From the NCBI GenBank assembly GCA_033085395.1, contig JANQBS010000456.1, positions 1-21,770 on the forward strand: a DNA stretch of 21,770 nt. The letters are read 5' to 3'. The notes beneath the pieces are model-generated. The model saw only the letters and a program-made list of their open reading frames with translations. It made no database searches and was not told the DNA's origin. The DNA comes from Xanthoparmelia taractica (Eukaryota > Ascomycota > Lecanoromycetes > Lecanorales > Parmeliaceae). Position 1 is the stretch's first letter. Each line of letters opens with the position of its first letter. Positions 10,663 to 19,444 of this stretch are shown here, in pieces. The position numbers and the translations under genes are program-made.

Positions 10663-12483
10663 TCAATTTTTCGCAGCTCTCTTCCGGATGCGGACGGGGA
10701 AATCAGACACTCCGACGACTGAGCCGAAGGTCAAAGTCCATTCTTCTTTGGGGTCGTCCAGGGAGATCTATACATGCCATATCAGCAATGGCTTCTCCAA
10801 GGTGTTGTCAGAAGCCAAAGGCATCAACTCACTTGGAAACGTTTCATCAGTGAGGGGACTAGCTTGTATATCTCTAGCAGAGCGATGTTCTTGCCCAAAC
10901 AGACGTGATTTCCCCCTCCAAACTGAAACATCGTTCGAGTCATCTCCTTGACTGCTCCAGCATCCCTCAGCCAGCGTTCTGGGCGGTATGTGTCCACGTC
11001 GTCGCCGAAAACCGCTACGTCACGGCCAATTACCCACGGGTTACACCCGACGATGGTTCCGCCAGGAACATAGTGGCCTGCTATGGTGTCGCCCGACGCA
11101 GGCACAACGCGCTCAATATTGACACCGAGGGCTGGGTGCATGCGGAAAGCTTCCTGGATACATGCGTTGAGATAGGGTGAGTCCCGCGCTTCGGAATAAG
11201 GTATATTCCGATCCGGCGAGGAAATGTCGAAGGCGAAGTTCAAGTCTATCTCTTCCTGGAGTTTCGCGTAACAGGTGGGAGATTTGAGCAAGTGATAGAA
11301 TATGGCACTGAGGGTCGCGGCACTGTGCTCGACGAAGGAGAGAACGGTACAGTTAGCGATCAGCTATCAATAGTTTGAAAGGGCACGGGCGGGCTTGCTC
11401 ACGTGGGCTCCGATCCAGCAACGAGAATTGAAAGACTCATGCTCAAAATCTCCTTATCTGTCATAACGTCCGGATGTTCCTTGCTCGCTTGCCGGAACTT
11501 GTCCAGCAGGTCCATATGTTTATGCTTTTGGGTAGCTACCGAGCCCTTCTGCCCTCGCTCTTGCATGTGCTTCAAGGCGAGCCCCACTCCAGGGAACGTG
11601 GCAGAACTCCCCCAGTCGTGCTTTTGAAGCCACAATAATACTGGATTGTGATACGTCAAACGATTGAGAAGTGGCATTTGACCGAGCTAGCTTTGAAGTT
11701 AGTGGTGTCTTCGTGATTTCATGTGCTTGATTCATTTGGGGTTGCGCGCACGATGTAACCACGCTTCAAATAATATGTCACGAATGCAATCATTCCATTC
11801 ACATCCTTGCCATTTTCAATTAATCCGTATCTGGAGCTGTAGCTCAAATCCCCCATGACGTCAAAGGCAAAATAACTGAACCAGTCCGGAAAATCTATCA
11901 AGCCTGCAGCGCCTTGCCTGTCGGCAAATCTGGTCTCGAGTTCCTGCAGGAAAGTATTTATTGTCGAGTCAACCAGGTACTCGTACTCCAGCACGGTTGT
12001 CGGGCTGAAGGCATTGGCCACGCTCCGCCGCAGATTGGCGTGGTAAACGGGGTCCTGAGTGGAGAAGAGCGTGTAAGCCAATCGTCCTTTGGTGGTAGCC
12101 GCTGCAACACGGTAGAACTCTGACTGTATTCACGTCAGCGACGGCTTCTTTCAGTGTCATAAAGAAATGTCGTTGGCGACCTTCATATAGTGTTTCTTTG
12201 TCGCGTAGATGTCCTTGACCGCTTCGGGTTCACTGAATGAGAGTACATTGGGGCCCAATCGTACCACACTCCCATATTTCCTATGCAAATCGAGGATAGT
12301 TTGATTATGACGGGTCCAATGGATGAATATAGGCCGCCAGAAATCAGTCAAGGAGGCCAAGAAAGGTCCGTCATATTTGGAGAGGCCCTGGAAGTAGCGG
12401 TTGACAATCAATTTGATGAGGATAAAGACCAAAAAGGCCCAAGCCAGTCTTTGGGGGGTTACGAAAGAGAGAATGGATGACAT
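10663..12483 (-). CDS. cytochrome P450, pisatin demethylase-like
   Basis: Five exons: 12483-12181, 12123-11752, 11686-11403, 11322-10833 and 10767-10663, totalling 1554 nt and 517 residues. The N-terminus has a membrane anchor (RLAWAFLVFILIKLIV) for the endoplasmic reticulum. All P450 signatures are present: I-helix AGSEPT (about 315-320), K-helix EAFR (377-380), YRPERW and heme loop FGGGNHVCLG with heme-ligand Cys at about 461. The usual Arg of the heme loop is His, which occurs in other fungal P450s. The tail GKNIALLEIYKLVPSLMKRF resembles pisatin-demethylase and benzoate-hydroxylase-like P450s. It should insert oxygen into a small hydrophobic or aromatic substrate using a reductase partner; the substrate is unknown. 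The start at 12483 is preferred over an in-frame ATG at 12555, because a TATA-like box lies at 12559-12566, too close for the longer form. Donor 1 (GTCGCC) and donor 2 (GTGCGC) are weak but phase-correct. Confidence 0.88.
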
Positions 12484-12558
12484 ATTTCGTGTGATCCTCT
12501 TGGAGGGAGCTCTACGCGGCGTAAAAAGGGGTACAGATCCTGTGAATAATAACACTTC

Positions 12559-12566
12559 TTATTTAT
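12559..12566 (-). promoter_or_regulatory. TATA-like box of the P450 gene
   Basis: TTATTTAT on the plus strand reads ATAAATAA on the coding strand, 76-83 bases upstream of the chosen P450 start at 12483. That spacing suits a transcription start near 12530 and a short leader. Support is position and base pattern only. Confidence 0.4.
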
Positions 12567-13901
12567 GCTTAAATCATATCCCAAGAGCGCAGGCCATTGA
12601 GGACGAGCGAGACGAGAAAGAATTAGGTCGTCGATTAAAGATGTGAAGGTAAAGAGTGGGAGCTACAGTAAGACTCAATACCAACTACAGCTCGACGGAA
12701 AACATTCAGTTCGGCGCGGCCTTTACAACTTGTCCACCTAGCATATCCTGGACGATGCAGCGTATCCTGGACGTTGCAGCTCATGAACGATTAAAACAGA
12801 GATCGGAAAAGTAAGCGATCTAAAGCGGACAAAATAGAGGATCGTTGCGGAAAAGACTGACTTGATTGCGCACAAGATAGAGAAGGGTCCACCCCCACTC
12901 GGTACAAGAGTGTGCGCTCCCCAATAATTTAGTCCTCCCAATCAAGCTTTGAGGTTTTTCCAGTAGACAGAAGTCTACAGTGTCTCTTCAACATGTATTA
13001 TCATTCCGCTAGAAAGAGACATATGTCAAAAGCAGGATAGATACCCGGCTTGTACCACGTCGTGCACCTGGACTTGTTATTCATTGGAACGCTTGGCGAA
13101 AGAGTCTTGGGATGAGCTTCTCTTGTATGCAGTCGCGGATCCTCGGCGTACTCGGTGGTACATTCGGTCAATTCCAAAGATCCACCAATAAAGGAAATTT
13201 CGACGACGTGTCGCCTTATCCCCTGAAAATCCTTCCTCGCACATGAATATCGGAGTCTCCATAGGTGGGGTAAAACATCTGCAATCTCAATAATGACTCC
13301 GACTTGCTAATCCCTGTGCTAATAAATTCATATCACAGCACTTATCAACCTGGGTCATCTGAAATCCCCTCGCGCTCCAACCGAATTGAGACCCGCTTGA
13401 TAAGCCTCACCAGTGAATTCAGACAACATTCCCTATGCAGGATGACATTACGAAATCGTACACCAGGCAGGGGTAGACATATCCAAAGCATATGCGACGC
13501 ATCGGGGGTAAAACGGATGCGTTCCGTATATGCACAGACCTTATCAGGGGCACCTCGTAGACTTGCCAAGTTGCCATATACGAAGTACTTCGTACTCAGC
13601 ATATGCCTAGAATATACGCGCTATTCTTTCGGCTTCGGGGCCGCGGGCGGTACACAACGTAGTATATACTTCGTACCCCATATAGACGGAGGTAACGTAT
13701 CGTCTAAGTCATAGGCTGAGCATATGCCAAGTCGACGGGGCCCCCAAATCCTAGTTTTGATCTATCTCGTGAATTTTTAAGGCGTTTGCGAAGCATATAT
13801 GCAAATCTCATCCGGGGCAGAACGGATATAAGAAGTACTTAAGGTAGTTTATGTAAAGACCTCCGAACCATTCCCCCTTTCGGGCGGTTCTCTTCCGAAC
13901 A
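12567..13901. other. gene-poor stretch with palindromic sequences
   Basis: No credible gene was found. The longest frame (13304-13714, plus) has no family resemblance and runs through the palindrome region. Between about 13480 and 13850 the sequence is rich in CATATGC-type units and in pieces of TACGAAGTACTTCGTA, suggesting decayed short inverted-repeat (MITE-like) material. The stretch separates the intact P450 from the inverted-repeat-bounded island. Confidence 0.5.
13579..13594. repeat. perfect 16-bp palindrome TACGAAGTACTTCGTA
   Basis: The 16 bases are identical to their own reverse complement. Partial copies occur nearby: TATACTTCGTAC near 13665-13676, AGAAGTACTTAAG near 13831 and TTACGAAGTAGTACTTC at 16921. 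This recurrence suggests a dispersed short palindromic repeat, perhaps the core of a MITE or a protein-binding dyad. Confidence 0.7.
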
Positions 13902-13943
13902 TAGGGTTAGGGTTTTCACTAGCGCTGTCCAGGACTTTCGGTG
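13902..13943 (+). repeat. left arm of 42-bp inverted repeat, outer end TAGGGTTAGGGTT
   Basis: The segment reads TAGGGTTAGGGTT, a 3-base variable spot, then ACTAGCGCTGTCCAGGACTTTC and GGTG. It matches the reverse complement of 21709-21750 at 38 of 42 positions. Weak similarity (TTCCGAA) continues outward, so the true boundary may lie further left. Just inside, 13944-14010 repeats CGAAAGT/ACTTTCGG-like pieces, as subterminal repeats of DNA transposons do. Function as a transposon end is inferred. Confidence 0.75.
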
Positions 13944-14292
13944 TCAACTTTCCGGGTCCGAAAGTCGAAAGTCGGTGTTTCGCTCCGATATTCGGTGTTC
14001 CGCTAGCGTGAATGTATTGATAGGTCTGTGTTTGTGGTTTGTTGTAAATGTATTAACATGCACTGGCTCAATCGGTCTCAGGATTCGTGACGTTGCCGTC
14101 GTCCTCGTCAAAAGTTGTTCGTTGCGGTGTGTTAGGCGGACGCGGCGATGAGGGATTCTGCGATTGAAGCAATGCTGTGATTCTAAGATGAAGGCGAATT
14201 GATGGGCCCGTGGGCTTCTGATCGGCTTGTTATCCACTCATATTTGAGACTGTGGAGAATTGCAAGAGATTCCTGAACCGAAAGAGGGAGGT

Positions 14293-15767
14293 TTATTTAG
14301 GACAGAAGAGAGCCCGGCCAAGTCGAACCGGCAGCTTCCGTGCCTTTCCATACTTGAAAGTCCGGTCGACAGTTGTGCAAACATCCTTCCCCGCGACCTT
14401 GGATGTCTCAGCAAATGGGTCTCGCCACTCCCCTTCCAGGGAAGAATCAGGCGGCTCTGGTTGTGCAGGTCGTAAACATCTTCCGGGCTCTGAATATCGT
14501 TTTCGAATGTCTCGTCGGCAAAGGCAAGGCCCTCGATATACAAGATCGGATCGTGTAAGAGAACATCTTCATTAAAGCCGTACTTCTTTGGTCTCGACCG
14601 GCCGGCCGTTCCTCTTAGTCTTCCTCGGCGTCACCACCATGCCGATGCGCGCTCGTATGCAGCCAGGAGCAGGCGGGAACACATGGAATTGGACGTCCTT
14701 GTAACACAAGCTTTCGATAAGAGCTCGCGGACGCGTCAAACGGTGCCCCAGCAAGGATGGGAGCGGCTGCCAATTGAACCCGCATATACAAGCTTTTAGG
14801 TTCGCGGTAAATAATAACATCGTATATGAGATATATGACTTTTATCTTTAACTATACACTAACAAATTATCACAAGTAAATACCCGTAGCAGCAGGGACA
14901 AGCAAGGCACAGGTAACTTTTATCTTTAACTAATGTAACTGCTTTTTTAAAATAATACAAAATGATTATCCGGGATTTATAGAAGCTGAAGGTAATTTTA
15001 TCTAGTATTTAATGAAAAAGGTAATCTGAGAGTCGTTCATGGGTGAAACTTTATCGTCAAGAACGCAGCGATGGTGCAACGCAAGATCCAAGTCTCGAGT
15101 GTAGAGACCCGACTTGTTCTTGGTGGTGGTGTCAAGTCCGAACTCAGGCGCCAGTTTGACGGAGATCCCCTAAAGTCTGCTAGACATGTTGTCCAATACT
15201 CGAAAGGCATAGCGAAGACTCACATTTCCAATGTCAGCCAAGACCTTGCTCTCCATCCAGCTGGCGGTCTTGTCGCAGTACAACATGCTGAGAACCTTCC
15301 AGGTGATGACGGTCGACTCCTTCTTGATCCCGCTCTTGCACCGCCAATGGAGGTAGCCCTTGAATGTTGGAGCGCGGCACCGCTTGATCAGCTCATCCGG
15401 GTCTATTGTTCTCACAACCTTGCTACCCTTGCCTTTGCTCAGAACTTGGCAAAACCTAATGTCAGTCGCCTGAAGCCGACGTCGATGATCAGAACACTTA
15501 CGCTTCCCGCTTTTCCTTTCTGAGTCAATCATCTTCCTAGCGCTTCCACCGCGGTCGGCTAGCGTTGGTCCCTCCTCCTCATACCCTTGTATCAGACCTC
15601 GTTAGTATTCACCCTCGTCCGGCTCATCCTGACCAAGGTCATCGGTAAAGTCGTCAGAATCCGAGGTGTCTGAGCCGGATCCTGAAAGGCAATCTGAGAA
15701 ACAGTCTGACTCGGAGTCGGAGTCAGTGTCAGACTCTGTGTCTGGGGGCGTGGGGGGCTAGGGCCAT
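14293..15767 (-). pseudogene. broken DUF3435 tyrosine recombinase (Starship captain-type)
   Basis: Read on the minus strand, the 15767 end starts ATGGCCCTAGCC, then a one-base shift in a C run leads into an acidic Ser/Asp region (PPDTESDTDSDSESD), an in-frame TAA, and a basic region. Next comes the best-preserved block, DELIKRCRAPTFKGYLHWR and KKESTVITWKVLSMLY with CDKTASWMESKVLADI (about 15420-15240). After an AT-rich gap at 14820-15070 the frame resumes with LTRPRALIESLCYKDVQFHV and VVTPRKTKRNGRP (14760-14600), shifts, continues as YGFNEDVLLHDPILYIEGLA, FADETF and LILPWK, then shifts again to KARKLPVRLGRALF and stops. Order and wording match DUF3435 proteins, the YR recombinases that move Starship giant elements. 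The C-terminal catalytic Arg-His-Arg-Tyr part is not recognisable. With at least three frameshifts, a stop and an insertion-like gap, it cannot be functional. In intact Starships the captain lies at the 5' end pointing inward, which would place cargo to the left here. Confidence 0.8.
14838..14932 (+). repeat. 17-bp direct repeat in an AT-rich insert within the captain relic
   Basis: ACTTTTATCTTTAACTA occurs at 14838-14854 and again at 14916-14932, with a weaker echo (GGTAATTTTATCTAGTA) near 14991. It lies in the AT-rich 14815-15060 stretch that interrupts the DUF3435 reading. This may be a remnant of a small insertion or duplicated, RIP-degraded sequence. Confidence 0.6.
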
Positions 15768-16857
15768 GAGGAATGCTAGCCGTAAGTCTTGTAGTCGAGA
15801 AATTGCAGCAAAACTCCGAGGCATGAGACCCAGTGATACAGCCGGGTTGTTCAGTGGCAGAAAGAGAAGTTTGTAGGTTGCGTCATTGGTGCGACCGATG
15901 CGCCTGTGCGGGTACCACACGCATGGCTCTTGAGAATGTGGCACATGGACTATACGAGAGAAAAGAGGAGAGGAGATTAAGAGCAATGAAAGTGCTTGAG
16001 ACTGCTGATTGTCTTTTGGACTTTGGGGATATTCGTTTAGCATGTATAGAAGAGTGATGGCCTCTATCAGACTCTTGTGAGATGTGCCACTGGACATTAT
16101 GGTACTCATAATGGCATTGTATTCCTACTTATTCGAGCAGATCATTAAATATCAATTATATACCTAACAATTGAATAAATAGAGTAAAATTAGCTTTCCA
16201 CGACTGGGTAGCCCCGCGGCCCCAGCACATATATATTAGCCCTTTCCCCTAAGGTAGGGCCACCCCCTTTATATCCCCGAAGATTTCTCCGGCGGCAGCA
16301 CTACACTCTCCACTATCAATTGATGGGTGACTGATGTCGGTACTCGGTAGTCGACGCTATCAGCATGCCTTGTTCCTATCCACGGCTTAGATTCTGACCA
16401 GTATTGATGCTCATCTACTTCCTCAGGAACTGACACTTGTCCGGTGAGGAACGCCTTCTTGGACTGACCATCTCAGCATGCATTGCACACTTTCTGCCTC
16501 CTACAGAGGCAAGTCCAAAACGCATGCGATAAATTCCCGATATCAGTCTCGCCTTGGACCTAAAGAAAGGATCATTCCAACCTACCGTTGGGCGGCAGCG
16601 GGATGCGCATCACATGAAGCGATATACCCGACTTACAATGACTTGACGGCTTCGAATTGTTCAGCATGCAATAGGCTCAATGTGTCTCATATCTTTTGTA
16701 GCTGGTTATTTGATGCTTCCACACATTGATTCCATACTTCTTTCCACGTTGTGTTGTCATTTTCCGGATTCATTCATCACCATCAAACTCCTACTTGATC
16801 TTTCAAGGTTGTTTCGCACGCGTGTACCTAAATAGATTGCGAACCTTCTAAACGAAT
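15768..16857. other. non-coding stretch upstream of the captain relic and the secreted-protein gene
   Basis: This 1.1 kb would be the upstream flank of both divergent genes. Bases 16125-16200 are AT-rich; bases 16205-16290 hold C-rich sequence (CCCTTTCCCCTAAGG, GGCCACCCCCTTTATATCC). No convincing coding frame, RNA gene or repeat was found. If the captain relic belonged to an element of its own, its 5' end should lie in this interval, but I see no clear terminal motif. Confidence 0.4.
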
Positions 16858-17910
16858 ATGTTCATGTTTACGCTACTCATAGTAGCGGCTATGGTTTTCC
16901 CTATTATGTCTCTGCCTACGTTACGAAGTAGTACTTCTCTGCTCTAAATTCCTGAAGACTCACTCTGACGGTAGCCAGTGTTTGGTGATCCACGCAACCC
17001 AGTCACCCCAAATCAGTCACTCATTATAGACTCTGACGAGCAGAACAACTTGACTGATGTAAACTACCTTATTGCGGAGTACTGCGGAGGCAGAGCACTC
17101 CGTATCCAAGAATTAGTTGACCAAACGAAATGGCTGGCACGAGCTGCATTTGCCGATGCACGGCTATACGGTGTGGATAGCCATCATGGATTCAAGGCTA
17201 TGTTCAAGGAGAACGAAGCCCAAGAGGCTGTCATGGCAATCTTGGATTACATCTACTTCTCTAGGGGCAAGAAGAATTTGCAACCTCGTCCAGATATACT
17301 TTCATCCCCTCGTCTCTCCTGCGTAACGGAAGATTCTGCAAGACTCTACAGTCATCTGAATTTGGACTACGATCCTTGGCACAGATGTCTTGTCGCCGGC
17401 CCTCGCTCTACGCCCATTCAAGCTTTCTACGCCGAAGGTACCATATACACATTCTTGTGCCCAGCCTTCTTCGTTCGGCCACCTACGCCCGCAAGGAGTC
17501 ATTGTCCTTCCATCACAGACAATAATTTTTCCGGAGATCCAGAAACCTTTTACTTGAAGTACCAAATATATATTTTGGTGTATCAGCTTAGTCGCTTCTA
17601 CCTTGGGGATAACGCACTGACAGACCATACCAATCCCAAAGAGCAGCTAGACTGGAATGATTGTGTAGATTTGAACACGTTGAACTCCGTGCTCAATCCA
17701 ACAAATCTCCAAATCTACGTCGCTTGTAAGGAATCACATTCAAAGTCTTCGATCAAACATCTTTCCAGCCACTAATTCAGTGTATATGTAGTAGTCGCAC
17801 AGCGCTGCAACAGATGGCCAGATCCTTCCGCGCCACCATTCTATCCTTCGGATCCGCTGTTCTCAAATTTGACCTTTGATCGACTCTCAACTCTCGCCGA
17901 CACCTTCTAA
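16858..17910 (+). CDS. secreted metallopeptidase-fold protein (M35-like) lacking HExxH
   Basis: Three exons are proposed: 16858-16927, 16979-17725 and 17792-17910, giving 936 nt and 311 residues. Exon 1 encodes a signal peptide (MFMFTLLIVAAMVFPIMSLP). Intron 1 has donor GTAGTA (an alternative GTACTT at 16931 adds one residue) and acceptor GCCAG; intron 2 has donor GTAAGG, branch CACTAAT and acceptor GTAG, with a TAG acceptor three bases later equally possible. The layout WLARAAFADARLYG, LSCVTEDSARLY, IYTFLCPAFFVRPP, YILVYQLSRFYLGDNAL and LDWNDCVDLNTLNSVLNPTN recalls fungal deuterolysin-like (M35, Asp-zincin) secreted proteins, but the position expected to hold HExxH reads YQLSR, so zinc catalysis is unlikely. 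Several cysteines fit a disulfide-bonded extracellular protein. It could be an effector or binding protein. The gene shows no stops or shifts, unlike its neighbours. The family call is from memory of pattern and moderate. Confidence 0.65.
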
Positions 17911-18676
17911 CACAGCCTCACGGGCGATGCCGGCACGGACACAAGGCTCTACCAGTATTCTAGATCTACCAAACTCGTCAATTGACACGTTCCTCATGCC
18001 TAGGGATGACTGAATTTCTGTAGCAGTTGTGGCGGAGTCATGACGGCTCTTGAATGCCCAACACTCACACCCAGACCACAACAGATGTCGAAAGTACATG
18101 GCAGAGTCCCGGCATTTACACTCCCAATGGAAATCCATACATCTCCTCATGTCCAAGCTTTCCACAAAATATTAGATGAGCAGCGTCTCGAGATCTAGAT
18201 CTTTTTTTACTTGGTGGCGACCTAGACAGTGAGTGCGCAGGCATTGTGACCCGCTGGCCCCAAAACCGGTTGCGTATTGGAGGACAAAGTATGCCTCCAC
18301 TTGAGTGGTACGGGCGGTATGTGCGTACGGAGTAGAGCAATGAGACGAAAATCTGCGAGGCAGCAGCCCTTCCACTTACATCCGTTACAGCTTTCCACAC
18401 CCTGTGGAAGTAAGTATTAATGTCTTGCTATTTCAAGGCCTGATCTGCCTAGCAATCTATATTAATGCAAGAATAGGATTCCTTGTGATTGTGAAAAGCA
18501 CGCCATTAAGCAACACCTCAGCCACCACTAAGCCAAAGGTCCACGGCTTCTGGAATCCCCCATGCATCCCTTCCGAAGCTCTCAGTGTCTTCCTCCTCCT
18601 ATCCTCCACCCCAGGCGTCGTCGGACTCCTTACAGCTGAGAAATATGGTCCATCTGCTTTATAGTGGACGATCCAA
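17911..18676. other. intergenic, nothing recognised
   Basis: About 770 bases between the secreted-protein stop and the P450 relic. Minus-strand frames at 17887-18165 and 18116-18400 and a plus frame at 18404-18664 are open but show no family resemblance, no supporting splice sites and no consistent start context. A stretch downstream of the P450 relic (18430-18670, minus) might be remains of its C-terminal part, but no heme-loop motif could be found. Confidence 0.4.
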
Positions 18677-18875
18677 CTAGCGCTCAGGCCGAAGAAAAAA
18701 ACGCATCCTAGCCGAAGGCCTCGATATCTCTATGAGCTACGTAGTACGGTGTGCTGACGATTGTACCCTCTGGGATGTAATAACAATCGGCACTCATTCG
18801 AGGTGACGGCACGGTGCGCTCCATCGGAGGACAATTGGAGGTATAGAGGCGCAAAGCCTCCTTAATCACGGCAGT
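18677..18875 (-). pseudogene. cytochrome P450 relic (K-helix to PER motif)
   Basis: On the minus strand, AVIKEALRLY carries the K-helix ExxR motif (EALR). It is followed by PPMERTVPSPRMSADCYYIP, EGTIVSTPYYVAHRDIEAFG, an in-frame TAG at 18708-18710, a one-base shift at a run of seven A (18695-18701, plus strand) and RPER followed by a second TAG (18677-18679) where Trp of PERW is expected. A possible splice acceptor (CTCTACCAG) precedes the first readable residues. Neither the upstream half nor the heme loop is visible. It differs in wording from the neighbouring P450 at 19445-21059, so it is a separate gene remnant. Trp to TAG fits a CpA-to-TpA change on the opposite strand, as RIP makes. Confidence 0.75.
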
Positions 18876-19444
18876 TCTGGTAGAGCGAGTTATGTGATGT
18901 TCGCCCGTTTTGTTTGTTTGGGTGACCCACAAGAATGATATCTTGAGTAACGACTTTTGAGACTGAGATCCATGACAACCTATCTCGCGGACAAGAGGAC
19001 GATACAATGCCTCATTTGCTTGTCAAAAGGCGATAGCAGATTTGTCCCTATTGTCGCGGCGGTTTCTCGGCAGCTGCTGTTGCAAAGCTTGCATGTGTCA
19101 GCCGCCTCCCAGCTATTCCTGACTCCTTATCTTTCTGCCTCTTTCCTGTTCAATGCAGTTTCGGGCGCAGCAAGGCTATGCATGGGTAGGAAATGTGCAC
19201 TGAGTTGGAGGATAAACCTGGCTGCTGTGGGCTGGACACTACATTAGTGCTGCAGCCATGAAGGCAAGGAGGATTTGTGTGAGCGCAACCCACAATCAGG
19301 ATCAGCACTTGGCACTTGTAGTTCATCTAATTTGGCGGCTGGGCTTTGCGGTTTAGTCTTCCAGTCCGAGCACAGCTTGATCTCTGTAGTCATTCTTGAG
19401 CCATGATACTCGATTCTTACCTACTTCGCTTGCGTCAAGTGTCT
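18876..19444. other. gap between two P450 pseudogenes, nothing recognised
   Basis: About 570 bases. By position this should hold the N-terminal part of the downstream P450 relic, but no anchor, C-helix or I-helix motif is readable in any minus frame. The minus frame open to 19007 is not P450-like before the AVIKEALR block. No other feature was seen. Confidence 0.4.

Noticed and set aside
12484..12555. In-frame upstream ATG giving the P450 a 24-residue N-terminal extension
   Set aside because: It would place the start only four bases from a TATA-like box and put a basic, Pro-containing stretch before the membrane anchor; P450 anchors normally lie at the extreme N-terminus.
13304..13714. 136-codon plus-strand open frame
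   Set aside because: It runs through palindromic, repeat-like sequence, has no recognisable motif and no matching splice or start context.
13894..13901. Target-site duplication flanking the inverted repeat
   Set aside because: The eight bases outside the left arm (TCCGAACA) and outside the right arm (CTTTCGGA) are not direct repeats; instead they keep weak inverted similarity, so the true ends are probably further out.
18404..18664. Plus-strand frame with a hydrophobic N-terminus
   Set aside because: No start context, splice sites or family similarity; lies where the C-terminal part of a decayed P450 would be on the other strand.
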